Of a stretch of 34,084 bases of DNA, positions 15,290 to 24,314 are shown piece by piece. Position 1 is the first letter of the stretch; every line of letters starts with the position of its first letter. Origin of the DNA: Candidatus Rifleibacteriota bacterium (GTDB lineage Bacteria; Riflebacteria; Ozemobacteria; Ozemobacterales; Ozemobacteraceae); NCBI GenBank assembly GCA_017526725.1, contig JAFXRA010000354.1, forward strand, positions 1 to 34,084, read 5' to 3'. A program made the position numbers and the translations under genes. Below the pieces are notes generated by a model, which had not been told where the DNA came from, did no database searches, and worked only from the letters and a program-made list of their open reading frames with translations.

Positions 15290-16008
15290 GAATCCAGAAG
15301 CTTCTTGCTTCATGGGGAGTTGCTTCAAGAAGAAAAATTGAAAGTTTAATAGCAGATGGCCGTATATCTGTTGATGGCCATTTGTTGACTGAACAGGGGT
15401 TGTTGATAGACGACGAGAATCTTCCTGTTATTATTCTGGATGGTAAAAAACTTTTTCCGCCGCAAAAAACAGATTATACAATTTTATTATTTAACAAACC
15501 CAAATTAGTTATTACCAGCTTAAAAGACGAACAAGGCAGACGTTCTATTGCAGATTATCTGCCTGTTGGCAAAAGACTTTATCCAATCGGACGCTTAGAT
15601 TACGATTCTACTGGTTTACTTCTGATTACTAATTATGGGGAATTGACAAACCGTCTTTTACACCCTTCCTACAAAGTTGCTAAGGAATACATAGTTAAAA
15701 TTAATGGTGAACCGCTTTCAAATTCTGAATTAAAACTCTTTTCTGAAGGAATAGAATTGGAAGATGGTTTAACAGCGCCTTGCAGTATAAAAGCATTAAA
15801 ATCTTATAATACCTATTCAGTGACGATCAAAGAAGGACGAAAGCGTCAGGTTAGAAGAATGTTTGAGTTTTTTGACCGAAAAGTTATTAATCTTCACAGA
15901 GTTTCTTTTGGTCCAATCAAGCTAGGCAGCCTGCAGTCAGGAAAGCTTCGCGAAATAACGCCTGAAGAAAAGAAAGCTTTGTTAAAAGCTGCAGGAATTG
16001 AATCCTAG
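15277..16008 (+). CDS. rluB: RsuA/RluB-family rRNA pseudouridine synthase
   Basis: The N-terminal 60 residues are an S4 RNA-binding domain (RIQKLLASWGVASRRKIESL, then GRISVDG). The catalytic domain has GRLDYDSTGLLLIT near 107-120 with the active-site Asp, followed by the LLHPSYKVAKEY element and the KEGRKRQVRRMF motif near 188. The family isomerises uridine in 23S or 16S rRNA. Length (243) and the HPxYxVxKEY form fit RluB rather than RsuA, but the exact rRNA site is not readable. The start overlaps the preceding gene by 13 bases. The stop is only 6 bases from the convergent transpeptidase gene, with no obvious terminator between. Confidence 0.9.
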   Translation: MPLVRIQKLLASWGVASRRKIESLIADGRISVDGHLLTEQGLLIDDENLPVIILDGKKLFPPQKTDYTILLFNKPKLVITSLKDEQGRRSIADYLPVGKRLYPIGRLDYDSTGLLLITNYGELTNRLLHPSYKVAKEYIVKINGEPLSNSELKLFSEGIELEDGLTAPCSIKALKSYNTYSVTIKEGRKRQVRRMFEFFDRKVINLHRVSFGPIKLGSLQSGKLREITPEEKKALLKAAGIES

Positions 16009-16014
16009 CTATTA

Positions 16015-17667
16015 TTATTTAGATGCCACTTCTGTGGTATTATCACCCTGTCTTTTCATATAAAGTTCATAAGCAACTTGTCCTGCAATAGAAGCAGCTT
16101 TTGTTCCAGAATGGTTCTTCTGGCCAGATAAGGTTACGATGCAGAGGTCTCGGCCTGTGGCTTTAGTGAAGCCGCCAAACCAGGTAAACAGGTAGTTGGG
16201 TGAAGCACCAGTAAGAGTGCCTGTTTTTCCGCCGCACATTTTTGCAAGAGTAGGACACTTTTTATAGCCGCCGAACCCCTTTTTACCTGTTCCAACAGCA
16301 GTAGTAGCATACATCATTTTATAAATTTCTCTGGCTGTAGATTCTTTAATTGGTTGTGCAAGCTGGAATGGGCGACGTTTGAAGACAACTTTGCCTTTTC
16401 TCACAACATAATCTACCAGATAAGGTTTTAAGGTTTTTCCACGATTTAAAATCGTTGAAACAATGCTGGCTACATGCATCGGGCTTACAAGAAAATCTCT
16501 GTTCAGACCGGCTGCATCCTGCCCCATTTTTATTTTATTGGTTGAAAGACTGCAAATAGACTTTCCTACAGGAAGATCAAAGAAAAAGCTTTTATTAAAG
16601 CCGAAAGCAGTTGCATATTTGTTGACTGTTTCTCTGCCGGTCTTTTTAGCAACAGAGCCGAATACACCGTTATGAGAGCTGGCAAAAGCTTTCCAGACTT
16701 TCATATAAGACTTTTTATAAGCTAAAAAGTTGCTGTTTGAAGTTATTTTACCTGTATCAATACCAGCAGAAGCTGTGATTATCTTAAATATTGAGGCAAC
16801 AGGAAAAGTTGCTTTAAAAGCCCAGTTTGAAGTTTTAAAATCATCGTCTTCGATTTTTAGAACTTTGTTTTTATGGCTTGAAGCAATAGCGAGGATTTCG
16901 CCTGTAAAGGGGTCTTCTATGATTCCGACAGACATTCTTGTATCATATTTAGCAAGAATGTTTTCCATCATTTTTTGAAGACTGGGTCTGATGGTTAGAA
17001 CAATATAGGTGTCAGAATCATAGCGAACAATATATCTATCATTTAACTCAGCATATTCCCATTTTTTCTTTAGAATAGCATCAATATAAGCTTTTGCTGA
17101 TGCTGGAGTATTGTCGTCAGAAGAGGTATCTGATTTCTTCTGAATTGTGACTTCTTTTATTTCGTCTAAAGGATTCTTTGCATTATTTTTTATTTCAGCT
17201 TTTTTATTTTCTTTAGTTTCTGTATTTTCAGGAACTTTAACTATACTGCTTTCTAATTTAAGTTCTTCTTTTGGAGTTAAAGCTGTTACTGGTTTAGAAT
17301 CTTCGGCAGCAGAATCATCGTCATTTGAAGAGGTTGGAATTTCAGCCTGTTCTTCATCGCTGTTTTCTATTTCTTTGCCGTCATTATCTTCAAGACCGCT
17401 TAGTTCTGGGTTGTCGTTGGTGGCTGTTTCTTTTAAGTCATAAGATTTCGTGCTGTATTTAATAGCTACTAATGGCCTGGGATTGTTGTCCTGACCTGTT
17501 ACAGCTGCCAATTCCTGCTTTTTTGTTACATATACGGTTTTGCCTTTTCCTTCGGACACATAAAGAACAAGTGCGTCAACAATTTTGGAATTAAAGGCAA
17601 ACCACATAAAAAGTATGTAACAAAGGATGCATACTATGTTAAGCGGTTTGAATAATCGTGATAGCAT
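16015..17667 (-). CDS. Penicillin-binding transpeptidase with a long acidic linker
   Basis: The transpeptidase domain covers about residues 240-540 and has all three active-site motifs: S292-I-F-K295 (nucleophile Ser), S331-H-N333 and K481-T-G483. A single N-terminal membrane helix (about 8-26) anchors it with the catalytic part in the periplasm. Between them, about residues 80-190, is a low-complexity, acidic stretch rich in Glu, Asp, Ser and Lys, possibly a spacer that lets the domain reach peptidoglycan. No classical PBP dimerisation domain is recognised. It would cross-link peptidoglycan. It follows the LysM gene by 28 bases on the same strand, and an AGGGAAA site precedes the ATG. Confidence 0.9.
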   Translation of the reverse strand: MLSRLFKPLNIVCILCYILFMWFAFNSKIVDALVLYVSEGKGKTVYVTKKQELAAVTGQDNNPRPLVAIKYSTKSYDLKETATNDNPELSGLEDNDGKEIENSDEEQAEIPTSSNDDDSAAEDSKPVTALTPKEELKLESSIVKVPENTETKENKKAEIKNNAKNPLDEIKEVTIQKKSDTSSDDNTPASAKAYIDAILKKKWEYAELNDRYIVRYDSDTYIVLTIRPSLQKMMENILAKYDTRMSVGIIEDPFTGEILAIASSHKNKVLKIEDDDFKTSNWAFKATFPVASIFKIITASAGIDTGKITSNSNFLAYKKSYMKVWKAFASSHNGVFGSVAKKTGRETVNKYATAFGFNKSFFFDLPVGKSICSLSTNKIKMGQDAAGLNRDFLVSPMHVASIVSTILNRGKTLKPYLVDYVVRKGKVVFKRRPFQLAQPIKESTAREIYKMMYATTAVGTGKKGFGGYKKCPTLAKMCGGKTGTLTGASPNYLFTWFGGFTKATGRDLCIVTLSGQKNHSGTKAASIAGQVAYELYMKRQGDNTTEVASK

Positions 17668-17695
17668 ATGATTTCCCTGAAATATTTATTTTTTA

Positions 17696-18250
17696 TTAAT
17701 CTTCTATTTTTATGGAAGCAACTAGACCTGAGCGGGGGACTTTAAGAGTTGAACCGAGTTTTAATGCTTTTTCGTCAGTAATTCTGTTAAGTCTAACAAT
17801 AGGCTGAACCATATTGTTATTTCCGTAAAGTTTGCGAGAAATCTTTTGTAATGTATCACCTTTCTGAACTCTATATTCAGCAAATCTATCTATATTAGTA
17901 CTGTGAAGGGTATTTTTTTCTTTTTCCAGGCTTTCTGTAGTATGAGCGTCTATACGAGCAGATACTTGAGGAACAGATGCAGTCAGATTGCGAGAAGCTG
18001 GTGCAAAAGCGCCTTCAGGAGCAACTCTGGTTACTTTGTAATTGTTGTCAACAAAGCTGTCTATTTTTCCAATAAGAATTGGAGAAGCTGGTTTTTCTAG
18101 TCCAGGAATAATGTCTGTTCTAGGTCCTATATCACCATGAATTGTAAAAGAAAAAATAATTTGTAAGATGAATAGACCACTCAAGAAAAACAGGAAAAGG
18201 CCAATTTGAGTTTTGGATTTGTTTTTATTTTTATTCTTTTGATAATTCAT
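17696..18250 (-). CDS. Membrane-anchored LysM peptidoglycan-binding protein
   Basis: A 184-residue protein with a cationic N-terminus rich in Lys and Asn, one hydrophobic helix (about 15-37), an extended linker, and a LysM domain at about 126-175 (YRVQKGDTLQKISRKLYG, then LGSTLKVPRS). LysM binds N-acetylglucosamine in peptidoglycan, so the domain should lie in the periplasm. It sits in one operon with the transpeptidase gene and may position that enzyme or act in wall maintenance. The start has a clear AGGAGG five bases upstream. Confidence 0.88.
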   Translation of the reverse strand: MNYQKNKNKNKSKTQIGLFLFFLSGLFILQIIFSFTIHGDIGPRTDIIPGLEKPASPILIGKIDSFVDNNYKVTRVAPEGAFAPASRNLTASVPQVSARIDAHTTESLEKEKNTLHSTNIDRFAEYRVQKGDTLQKISRKLYGNNNMVQPIVRLNRITDEKALKLGSTLKVPRSGLVASIKIED

Positions 18251-18281
18251 ACCTGCCTCCTAATGCCTATTGTTTTTATCG

Positions 18282-18294
18282 GCAGTCAGACTGC
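18282..18294. promoter_or_regulatory. Palindrome upstream of the LysM gene
   Basis: GCAGTC A GACTGC is a perfect 6-base inverted repeat around a single base, about 32 bases before the LysM start. On the minus strand it overlaps a weak -35-like TTGCAG that could pair with AACAAT after 16 bases, so it could be an operator. Evidence is positional only. Confidence 0.35.
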
Positions 18295-18344
18295 AAGTAT
18301 TTAGAAATTTATATGCGGATGATTATAATGCAGATTGAATGTGG

Positions 18345-19328
18345 TTAAGCTTTTTCTGTTTGTTGAGAGGGAGCAAATTCTTTTACTTTTATGCCTTCTA
18401 TTATGGCAATAATGATTCCTAAAACCAATATATACAAGTATTGAGTGCCGTGCATAACGATGGAAAAAGCGGTGCCTTTTTCTGCAGAATGGCCTAAAAC
18501 GTTAAAAGTGAAAACACAAAAATATTCGTATACTCCAATATTGCCAGGACTTGCCGGTATCATTGAAGATATTGATAAAACTGTTAATACAAAAGAAGCC
18601 AGGACCAGATTATCTTCCAAGCCAAATGCCTTAAAGCCTAACCAGATTGTTATAACCGAACAAAACCAGCAGACCGCAGAAGAAAGAATAATTTTTACTA
18701 GTCGTTTGAAGTCTTTTATTGTTGATAAACCATCTATAAATTTATGAGTGAGATTAGAGAGGAAATCTCCTATTTTTTTAGGTAGCAGACCATAAAAATA
18801 ATCTGTTATTTTTTCAAATAAACTTCGACTGAATATGGCTAAAAGAATTCCGACCAGAACAATTGTATAGAATACTGCTGTAATAATACTTGCCTGCTTT
18901 AAAGTTTCATTGCTGGTAAAATTCTGGAACGAAATTAATATAAGGGTTAGAAGCATTACACCGTCAAAAAAACGTTCTAGAACCACTGCGGCTAAAGTTT
19001 CACCAGAATCAGCCAGGTCTTTTTTGGCAAAGTAGTATGGTCTGAAAAACTCCCCTGCCCTAGCTGGCAGAATGTTGTTGAAAAAGAAGGTTAGAATTAA
19101 ACCGAAAAAGGAGTATTTGAAAGTCAGCTTTTCTTTTTCCTGAATAATAAGCCATCGGTGAGCTCTGGTTACCATTTCAAGAGTATAAGATATGATCAAT
19201 AAGAGAAAGTAATTGATGTTTATTTCTGAAAGAACTTCTGGTATGGCTTGAAAATTAATTTTTCTAAGTGCTAACCAAAGAAAAAATAAACTAAAAAATA
19301 TTCCCCAAATTTTTTTGTATTTTGACAT
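18345..19328 (-). CDS. Lysylphosphatidylglycerol-synthase-TM-like (UPF0104/AglD-type) membrane protein
   Basis: A 327-residue, very hydrophobic protein with about eight predicted membrane helices. The segment RAGEFFRPYYF near 89-99 followed by AAVVLERFFDG near 110-120 is the signature of the flippase-like domain seen at the N-terminus of MprF and in AglD-type proteins (PF03706-type). Members move or modify lipids or lipid-linked sugars in the inner membrane. The C-terminus has no aminoacyl-transferase domain, so this is the membrane part alone. It is transcribed divergently from the coiled-coil gene and upstream of the LysM and transpeptidase genes, which suits a cell-envelope role. Confidence 0.82.
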   Translation of the reverse strand: MSKYKKIWGIFFSLFFLWLALRKINFQAIPEVLSEININYFLLLIISYTLEMVTRAHRWLIIQEKEKLTFKYSFFGLILTFFFNNILPARAGEFFRPYYFAKKDLADSGETLAAVVLERFFDGVMLLTLILISFQNFTSNETLKQASIITAVFYTIVLVGILLAIFSRSLFEKITDYFYGLLPKKIGDFLSNLTHKFIDGLSTIKDFKRLVKIILSSAVCWFCSVITIWLGFKAFGLEDNLVLASFVLTVLSISSMIPASPGNIGVYEYFCVFTFNVLGHSAEKGTAFSIVMHGTQYLYILVLGIIIAIIEGIKVKEFAPSQQTEKA

Positions 19329-19373
19329 AATAGCATGGTACCATTAGTAAGTAATTTTTCAAAATTAAAAATT

Positions 19374-19379
19374 AGAGGT
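19374..19379 (+). promoter_or_regulatory. Ribosome-binding site that sets the start at 19389
   Basis: AGAGGT lies 9 bases before the ATG at 19389. The longer frame opening at 19335 has no such site and would place 18 extra residues before the membrane helix. Confidence 0.6.
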
Positions 19380-19388
19380 CAAAATTAT

Positions 19389-20378
19389 ATGGAAATTTGG
19401 CAATTCTGGATTGGTATAGGAATTATTTTGGCCTTATTAGGTGTTATAGTTGCAATATTAGTAAAAAAACATAGAAATAAACATCGCATAGTTACTCTTC
19501 AAAAGAATCTTGATGATTTGGAAAGAAGCTTCAAGTTTTTGTGTGAAGAAATAGAAACAACAGCTGATTTAAACATTAAGACAATGGAAGAGAAGATTGA
19601 AAGTATGAGGGAGCTTTTAACCGTTGCCGACAAAAAATGTTTATACATTGATGAACTTCTGGATGCAGTTGAAAAAGGAGCAAAAACTTTAAAAGAAAGA
19701 AATCTGTCTTTTGGTAGTCAGATTATTAGTTCTCCTATTGATGAAGAAAAGATTATGGAGTTGGTAGAAAATAAAATAGCTGTTCTGACTGAAAGATATA
19801 ATAATGAAATAATTACCTTGAACAAGCATTTTGGTTTTTTGAAAAATCGTATTGAGGTACTTGAAGAAAAATTATCTGGAAATTCTTTAGAACCTTTTGG
19901 AATAGATAAGGAATTACAATCAGAAATATCTTCTATAAAAAGAGATATTAAAAACATTGAAAATTCTATTTCTGAAACCGTTACAAATGAAATTTCAAAG
20001 CAGTTGAGCATCTTGGATGAAGGATTCGCTGAAGTTGCTGAAACTGCTGTTGTTGCTGATGAAATGGCTTCTAATAATGGTATGAACAACGGCTTTGAGC
20101 CTGAAAGCAATGTAACAGAACTTTTCCCTAAGTTTGTTGATTCACCGACCAGTCATAAAAAAGATTCTGACCTTAAGATTCCTCAAAACTTCGAAATAGA
20201 ATACTATCCAAAGGGCAAGGAACTAATTGTCAAAGAAATAATGGAAAAATATGAGCAGGGAATAAGTATTCCGCAAATTGCTTCAGAGCTTAAAATGTGC
20301 CGAAGTGAAATTCAGCTTATTATAAAAATGAATGAAAGAATGCTTGAAGCAAAGAAAGTCGGCAGTTATGGCAATTAG
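19389..20378 (+). CDS. Membrane-anchored coiled-coil protein with a DUF2802-like C-terminal helix-turn-helix
   Basis: From the chosen ATG the protein has 329 residues. A single membrane helix lies at about 6-25, followed by a charged coiled coil (about 35-200) and a low-complexity acidic stretch. The last 45 residues (EKYEQGISIPQIASELKM, then SEIQLIIKMNERM) match the short helix-turn-helix of DUF2802-type proteins, known next to motility and envelope genes. The function is unknown. Its stop overlaps the start of the next gene, so the two are coupled. An alternative upstream start at 19335 is less likely because AGAGGT sits before 19389. Confidence 0.75.
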   Translation: MEIWQFWIGIGIILALLGVIVAILVKKHRNKHRIVTLQKNLDDLERSFKFLCEEIETTADLNIKTMEEKIESMRELLTVADKKCLYIDELLDAVEKGAKTLKERNLSFGSQIISSPIDEEKIMELVENKIAVLTERYNNEIITLNKHFGFLKNRIEVLEEKLSGNSLEPFGIDKELQSEISSIKRDIKNIENSISETVTNEISKQLSILDEGFAEVAETAVVADEMASNNGMNNGFEPESNVTELFPKFVDSPTSHKKDSDLKIPQNFEIEYYPKGKELIVKEIMEKYEQGISIPQIASELKMCRSEIQLIIKMNERMLEAKKVGSYGN

Positions 20379-21483
20379 AAATCTTAGTTCTACAGTTAAA
20401 AACACTCTGATTTTTGTTTGTTTTCTAATCATAGCTTTTCTTGTTTACTATCTTTATAATATTATTGCACCCTTTCTAGTGGCTTTGATTATTTCTTACA
20501 TTCTGAACCCGGTTGTCCAGTTCCTTACAAAAAGAAAGTTCTCTAGAAACTGGGCTGTAATCATGGTTTTTATCTTCTTTATAAGTATTTTCATACTTGT
20601 AGTTGTTCCAATTCTTTATTCAATGGTAACTCAGGCTACAGATATGGGAGTCAAGCTTAAAAACCTAGATACTACCAGATTAAATAAACAGTATAGTGAT
20701 GTTTTGACTAATATAAAAACCAAATTTAAACAATGGTTTCCTGAATACAAGGCCGATATTCTGCAAAATACAAAATTGCAGGAATATTTGACTGAAGCAG
20801 TGGTTGTTGCTAAAGATGGTCTTATAACTCTTTTCGGTAAAGTGTTCGGTTTTTTAGGCAATACTTTTACCGGGGTTTTCAATTTGTTTTTCATACCCAT
20901 ACTTGTTTTTTATATTCTTCTTGATATGGATGATATTTATGAAGGGTTTAAAAAGCTTATTCCACCAGGCTATCAGGATAAGACTCTTAGTGTTTTGAAT
21001 AAAATAGATACTCAGTTAAGCTCTATGCTTCGCGGTCAATGCATTGAAAACTCTATTTTTGCTATTCTTATGACTATAGGTTTTGCTTTATCAGGGTTAA
21101 AAGCCTGTTTGTTTCTTGGGCCTCTTTCCGGAATAGCTAATTTTATACCTTATCTTGGTGGTTTTTTCTCTGCTATACTTGCCTTTTTCGCGGCAATAGC
21201 CCAGGTTTCAGAATCAGGTGCCGGTCTTTGGGTTGGTTTGATTGTTACTATTACTATTGTTCAAACTATAGATGTTTGGTATTTACAGCCCTATGTTGTT
21301 GGGGAAAATGCCGGTTTACGTCCGTTAACAATTATGTTAGCTCTTACTATTGCAGGAAGTCTTGCAGGTATTGTCGGAATGCTGCTTGCAGTTCCTGTTA
21401 CGGTTATAATGAAGGTTTTAGGTATTGAGTTATATCATGCCTTATATGATCAGGAGCCAATGAAAAATGAGCAGCCAGAATGA
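20368..21483 (+). CDS. AI-2E/PerM-family membrane transporter
   Basis: About eight membrane helices are visible. The N-terminal pair (NTLIFVCFLIIAFLVYY and PFLVALIISYILNPVV) and the C-terminal block with PYVVGENAGLRPL and SLAGIVGMLLAVP are hallmarks of the AI-2E/PerM family. Members are proposed exporters or permeases, with few proven substrates. I chose the ATG at 20368, which gives 371 residues and places about ten residues before the first helix; an ATG at 20332 would add 12 residues that overlap the preceding gene more deeply. It overlaps the ABC ATPase gene by 17 bases, suggesting coupled expression. Confidence 0.88.
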   Translation: MAIRNLSSTVKNTLIFVCFLIIAFLVYYLYNIIAPFLVALIISYILNPVVQFLTKRKFSRNWAVIMVFIFFISIFILVVVPILYSMVTQATDMGVKLKNLDTTRLNKQYSDVLTNIKTKFKQWFPEYKADILQNTKLQEYLTEAVVVAKDGLITLFGKVFGFLGNTFTGVFNLFFIPILVFYILLDMDDIYEGFKKLIPPGYQDKTLSVLNKIDTQLSSMLRGQCIENSIFAILMTIGFALSGLKACLFLGPLSGIANFIPYLGGFFSAILAFFAAIAQVSESGAGLWVGLIVTITIVQTIDVWYLQPYVVGENAGLRPLTIMLALTIAGSLAGIVGMLLAVPVTVIMKVLGIELYHALYDQEPMKNEQPE

Positions 21484-22483
21484 TGCAATAAAAGTCGTAT
21501 CTTTAAGTAAAAGCTTTGGAAAAAAGAAAATTCTGGATTCTTTGAGTTTTAATGTTCCAAATAACGCTATTGCAGGTTTCCTTGGACCTAATGGTGCAGG
21601 AAAAACCACTACTCTTAGAATGTTATTAGGGCTTCTTCCTGCCCCAACAGGAAAGATAGAACTTTTAGGACATAAAATTCCTGAAGAACGCGCTTTGGCT
21701 TTAGAAAGAATCGGGGCTGTTGTTGAAAACCCAAGTTTTATTGATACTATGACTGCTTTCGAAAACCTTTATTGGTTTGGTTCTTTGTATTTGCCTGTAG
21801 AGAAAAACAGAATTCATGAAGTCATTAAATTGGTTGGCTTAAAAGAAGCTGCTAATCAAAGGTTTGGCACTTTTTCAACAGGTATGAAACAGCGCCTGGG
21901 TGTGGCTTTCAGTTTGCTGCACAAACCAGAATTATTGATTCTTGATGAACCTACCAGTGGTATGGACCCTTCTGGCCGTTACCAGATGAGAGAAATTCTT
22001 TTAAATATTCATGAAAAGGAAAAAACATCTATTTTCTTATCAAGCCACCTTCTGGATGAAGTTCAGAAGCTTTGCAACTATGTTGTTATAATCAATAAAG
22101 GTCAGATGATTACAGAAGGATTTGTTTCTGATATTCTAGCTTCTAGCGAAGAACGTTACGAAATAAGAGTTGCCGATGAATTGATTGATAGTGCTAAAAG
22201 CATTCTTGAAGGTGCAAAGAATATTGTAAAATCAGTAAATCTAGCTCCTAGAGGCTTTATTGTAGATATCGAAAACGATACTTCCCATTTAATAAATGAA
22301 TTATTGGTAAAAGCAGGAATCAAGGTTCAGGCACTGATTCCTTTAGAAAGCTCTCTGGAAGAAACATTTATCAAGCTTACAGAAAAAAACAAAGCAAATA
22401 ACTTTTCTAATGTCTCAATTAAAAAGGATGAGCGGACCAAAGAATCTGAGGCAGTTCAAGAAGAAGACAAGGAGGCTAAATAA
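21467..22483 (+). CDS. ABC transporter ATP-binding protein
   Basis: The protein has a Walker A GPNGAGKTT near residue 40, a FSTGMKQRLGVA signature near 138-149, and LLILDEPTSGMDP (Walker B and D-loop) near 157-170, with the switch His in SSHLLDEV. It is the nucleotide-binding subunit of an ABC-2-type exporter. The extra 35-40 residues at the C-terminus are charged and probably disordered. It is followed after 2 bases by the permease gene, which gives the expected ATPase/permease pair. The substrate is unknown; drug, lipid or polysaccharide export are all possible. Confidence 0.95.
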   Translation: MSSQNDAIKVVSLSKSFGKKKILDSLSFNVPNNAIAGFLGPNGAGKTTTLRMLLGLLPAPTGKIELLGHKIPEERALALERIGAVVENPSFIDTMTAFENLYWFGSLYLPVEKNRIHEVIKLVGLKEAANQRFGTFSTGMKQRLGVAFSLLHKPELLILDEPTSGMDPSGRYQMREILLNIHEKEKTSIFLSSHLLDEVQKLCNYVVIINKGQMITEGFVSDILASSEERYEIRVADELIDSAKSILEGAKNIVKSVNLAPRGFIVDIENDTSHLINELLVKAGIKVQALIPLESSLEETFIKLTEKNKANNFSNVSIKKDERTKESEAVQEEDKEAK

Positions 22484-22485
22484 TT

Positions 22486-23424
22486 ATGGCTAGAATGAAA
22501 AATTTGATTCTTTTTGAATTAAAAAAGATTCTTAACAATAAAAAAGCCTTTCTTTTTCTGCTTGTTCTTAATATGGTGCCGATAGTTTCAAGTCTTATTC
22601 TTCTATTGACTTATATTACATGCAGAGGTTTAGGATTAGGCGATATACAGTTTATGGGTATGAAAAAAGCAATTCAGTTTATGTTTACTGGTCATTTTAC
22701 TTTATTTTCATATATCGCCCCGTTCTTTTTAGCTTTGATTGTTGGTGACAGTTTTTCAACAGAGTTTGGCCGTGGTTATATGAAGATGCTGCTTGTTACG
22801 CCTGTAAAAAGATGGCAGGTTATTGCAGCAAAATCTGTTTCTATAATTACATTTCTACTGATAGCAGTAGTTTTAGGCGGTTTGATATTACAGACAGACC
22901 TGCTTATTGCTAGAGGAGTAACTCAGCCGATGGGTGTACTGCCGGAACAGATTCAGACTAAGGCTATGGATTCTTCGTTGTCTATGGTTACGGCTTCTTC
23001 TGCTATTCAACTCTTCGTTATAAGTTTTATAGCGAATATAATGATGATAGGTTTCTTTATCGTATTTTCTATGTATTTTGAATCTGCCATACTAATGTCG
23101 TTTTGCAGTTTAAGCGCGATTATTGGTATTCACGTATTTTATTGGTCGTCAGATGTTTTAAAAGCGATGCTGTCAAGCTTTTTAACTAAGGGATCAAGTT
23201 TAGAAATGTTAATAAGCTGTTTTGAAACCATCAGTAAGTATTTATGTTTCACAAGATATTATACTGATCTCTTTTATATTAATACTATTCAAGAAATTCT
23301 TAACGGGAAAATCAGTATTTTATCAGATAAGGTAACCGGTCCTTTAGGTTACTGTATTGTTTGGACATTTATTTTCTATATTGCTGCAAATTTGATTTTT
23401 TCCAAAAAACAAGTCCTGCATTAA
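22486..23424 (+). CDS. ABC-2-type transporter permease
   Basis: A 312-residue membrane protein with about six predicted helices and a cytoplasmic N-terminus (MARMKNLILFELKKILNNKKAF), the typical ABC-2 opening in which a helix rich in Lys precedes the first membrane segment. The segment FSTEFGRGYMKMLLVTPVKRWQVIAAK is the conserved cytoplasmic loop that contacts the ATPase. It pairs with the ATPase gene directly upstream. A GGAGG site lies 10 bases from the ATG. Confidence 0.9.
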   Translation: MARMKNLILFELKKILNNKKAFLFLLVLNMVPIVSSLILLLTYITCRGLGLGDIQFMGMKKAIQFMFTGHFTLFSYIAPFFLALIVGDSFSTEFGRGYMKMLLVTPVKRWQVIAAKSVSIITFLLIAVVLGGLILQTDLLIARGVTQPMGVLPEQIQTKAMDSSLSMVTASSAIQLFVISFIANIMMIGFFIVFSMYFESAILMSFCSLSAIIGIHVFYWSSDVLKAMLSSFLTKGSSLEMLISCFETISKYLCFTRYYTDLFYINTIQEILNGKISILSDKVTGPLGYCIVWTFIFYIAANLIFSKKQVLH

Positions 23425-23427
23425 ACT

Positions 23428-23456
23428 TTTTCAAAACGGCTTCCGATAGATATATA
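23428..23456 (+). promoter_or_regulatory. Candidate promoter for the outer-membrane barrel gene
   Basis: TTTTCA (23428-23433) and TATATA (23451-23456) are 17 bases apart. Both hexamers are imperfect. The start of transcription would fall near 23463. Confidence 0.35.
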
Positions 23457-23508
23457 AACAGCTTAGATATAAAAAAACAAATAAAAACAAATCCCAACAA
23501 AGCTGTTT
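23456..23508 (+). promoter_or_regulatory. Inverted repeat in the barrel-gene leader
   Basis: AAACAGCTT (23456-23464) pairs with AAGCTGTTT (23500-23508) across an A-rich loop of 35 bases, ending six bases before the GGAGG ribosome-binding site. It could be a leader hairpin or an operator. The loop is long, so the case is modest. Confidence 0.3.
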
Positions 23509-23524
23509 GTTTCGGAGGCAAATA

Positions 23525-24259
23525 ATGCGTAAATTTAATTTCTTATCCATCCTATTAATGGGAATGCTGCTTGTATCATTATCTTCTGCAAGTGCAAAAG
23601 CTCTTGAACCAGCAAAAGGCCGTGTCGGTCTTGGTTATACTGAAAGTTCCGGCAATACCGATGAAAGTAAAATGAATTTTACTTTGAATTTGACCCAGAA
23701 ACGCACAGAACAGCTTAAGTTCGGGTATGATGCATTGGCTATTTACGGCAAGTCAGACGGTCAGAAGAATGCAGATAAGAAACAACTTAAGTTTTCCAGT
23801 GAATTTATAAAGAACGATAAATTCTCTTGGTATGCAAATGTTGGCTATATGGAAGATGAATTCGCCGGTTACAAAGAACAGTACAAACTCGGGCTTGGTA
23901 TGATTAACTACTTTATCAAGGGCGAAGAAACCGTTTTTTCTTGTTCTCTCGGTCTTGATTTTACAAAAGAAGAATATACTGATAATCGTAAAGACGATGA
24001 AACTTGGTTAAGATTCGGGTTGGACGGCAAAAGAAAGATTGCTGAAAACGTCAGATTTGCAGGTCATTTTGGCTTTTTGGCTCCAAAAGATGATACTGAT
24101 GAATGTTACAGAACAGAAACTGCTGTTGGCTTGATTTTCACAATTAACGACAAGATTGATGCAGAAATGAAATACCTCATCGACTATAATAAAGCACCTG
24201 TTGATGCCAAGGAAAAATACGACAGAACTTTTATTACAAGTGTAGCTTACAAGATTTAA
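23525..24259 (+). CDS. DUF481/YdiY-type outer-membrane beta-barrel protein
   Basis: A signal peptide covers about residues 1-25 (MRKF, a Leu-rich core, SASA). The mature part has an alternating strand pattern typical of a beta barrel: GRVGLGYTESSGNTDESKMN near the N-terminus matches the 'G.sl.ys.tsGNtdt..ln' opening of DUF481 proteins, and the chain ends with an aromatic/aliphatic pattern (VAYKI). Members sit in the outer membrane; the ligand is unknown. GGAGG at 23514-23518 fixes the ATG at 23525; an upstream ATG at 23507 would add six residues. It indicates a two-membrane cell. Confidence 0.87.
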   Translation: MRKFNFLSILLMGMLLVSLSSASAKALEPAKGRVGLGYTESSGNTDESKMNFTLNLTQKRTEQLKFGYDALAIYGKSDGQKNADKKQLKFSSEFIKNDKFSWYANVGYMEDEFAGYKEQYKLGLGMINYFIKGEETVFSCSLGLDFTKEEYTDNRKDDETWLRFGLDGKRKIAENVRFAGHFGFLAPKDDTDECYRTETAVGLIFTINDKIDAEMKYLIDYNKAPVDAKEKYDRTFITSVAYKI

Positions 24260-24286
24260 TTATTATATTAATCAGAATTAAAAAAA

Positions 24287-24314
24287 GCCTGGGAAAATAC
24301 CCAGGCTTTTTTTT
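24287..24314 (+). terminator. Intrinsic terminator after the barrel gene
   Basis: A GCCTGGG / CCCAGGC stem (24287-24293 with 24300-24306) with a 6-base loop is followed by eight T residues. An A-run precedes it, so it could also act on the other strand. It lies 28 bases after the stop codon. Confidence 0.93.
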
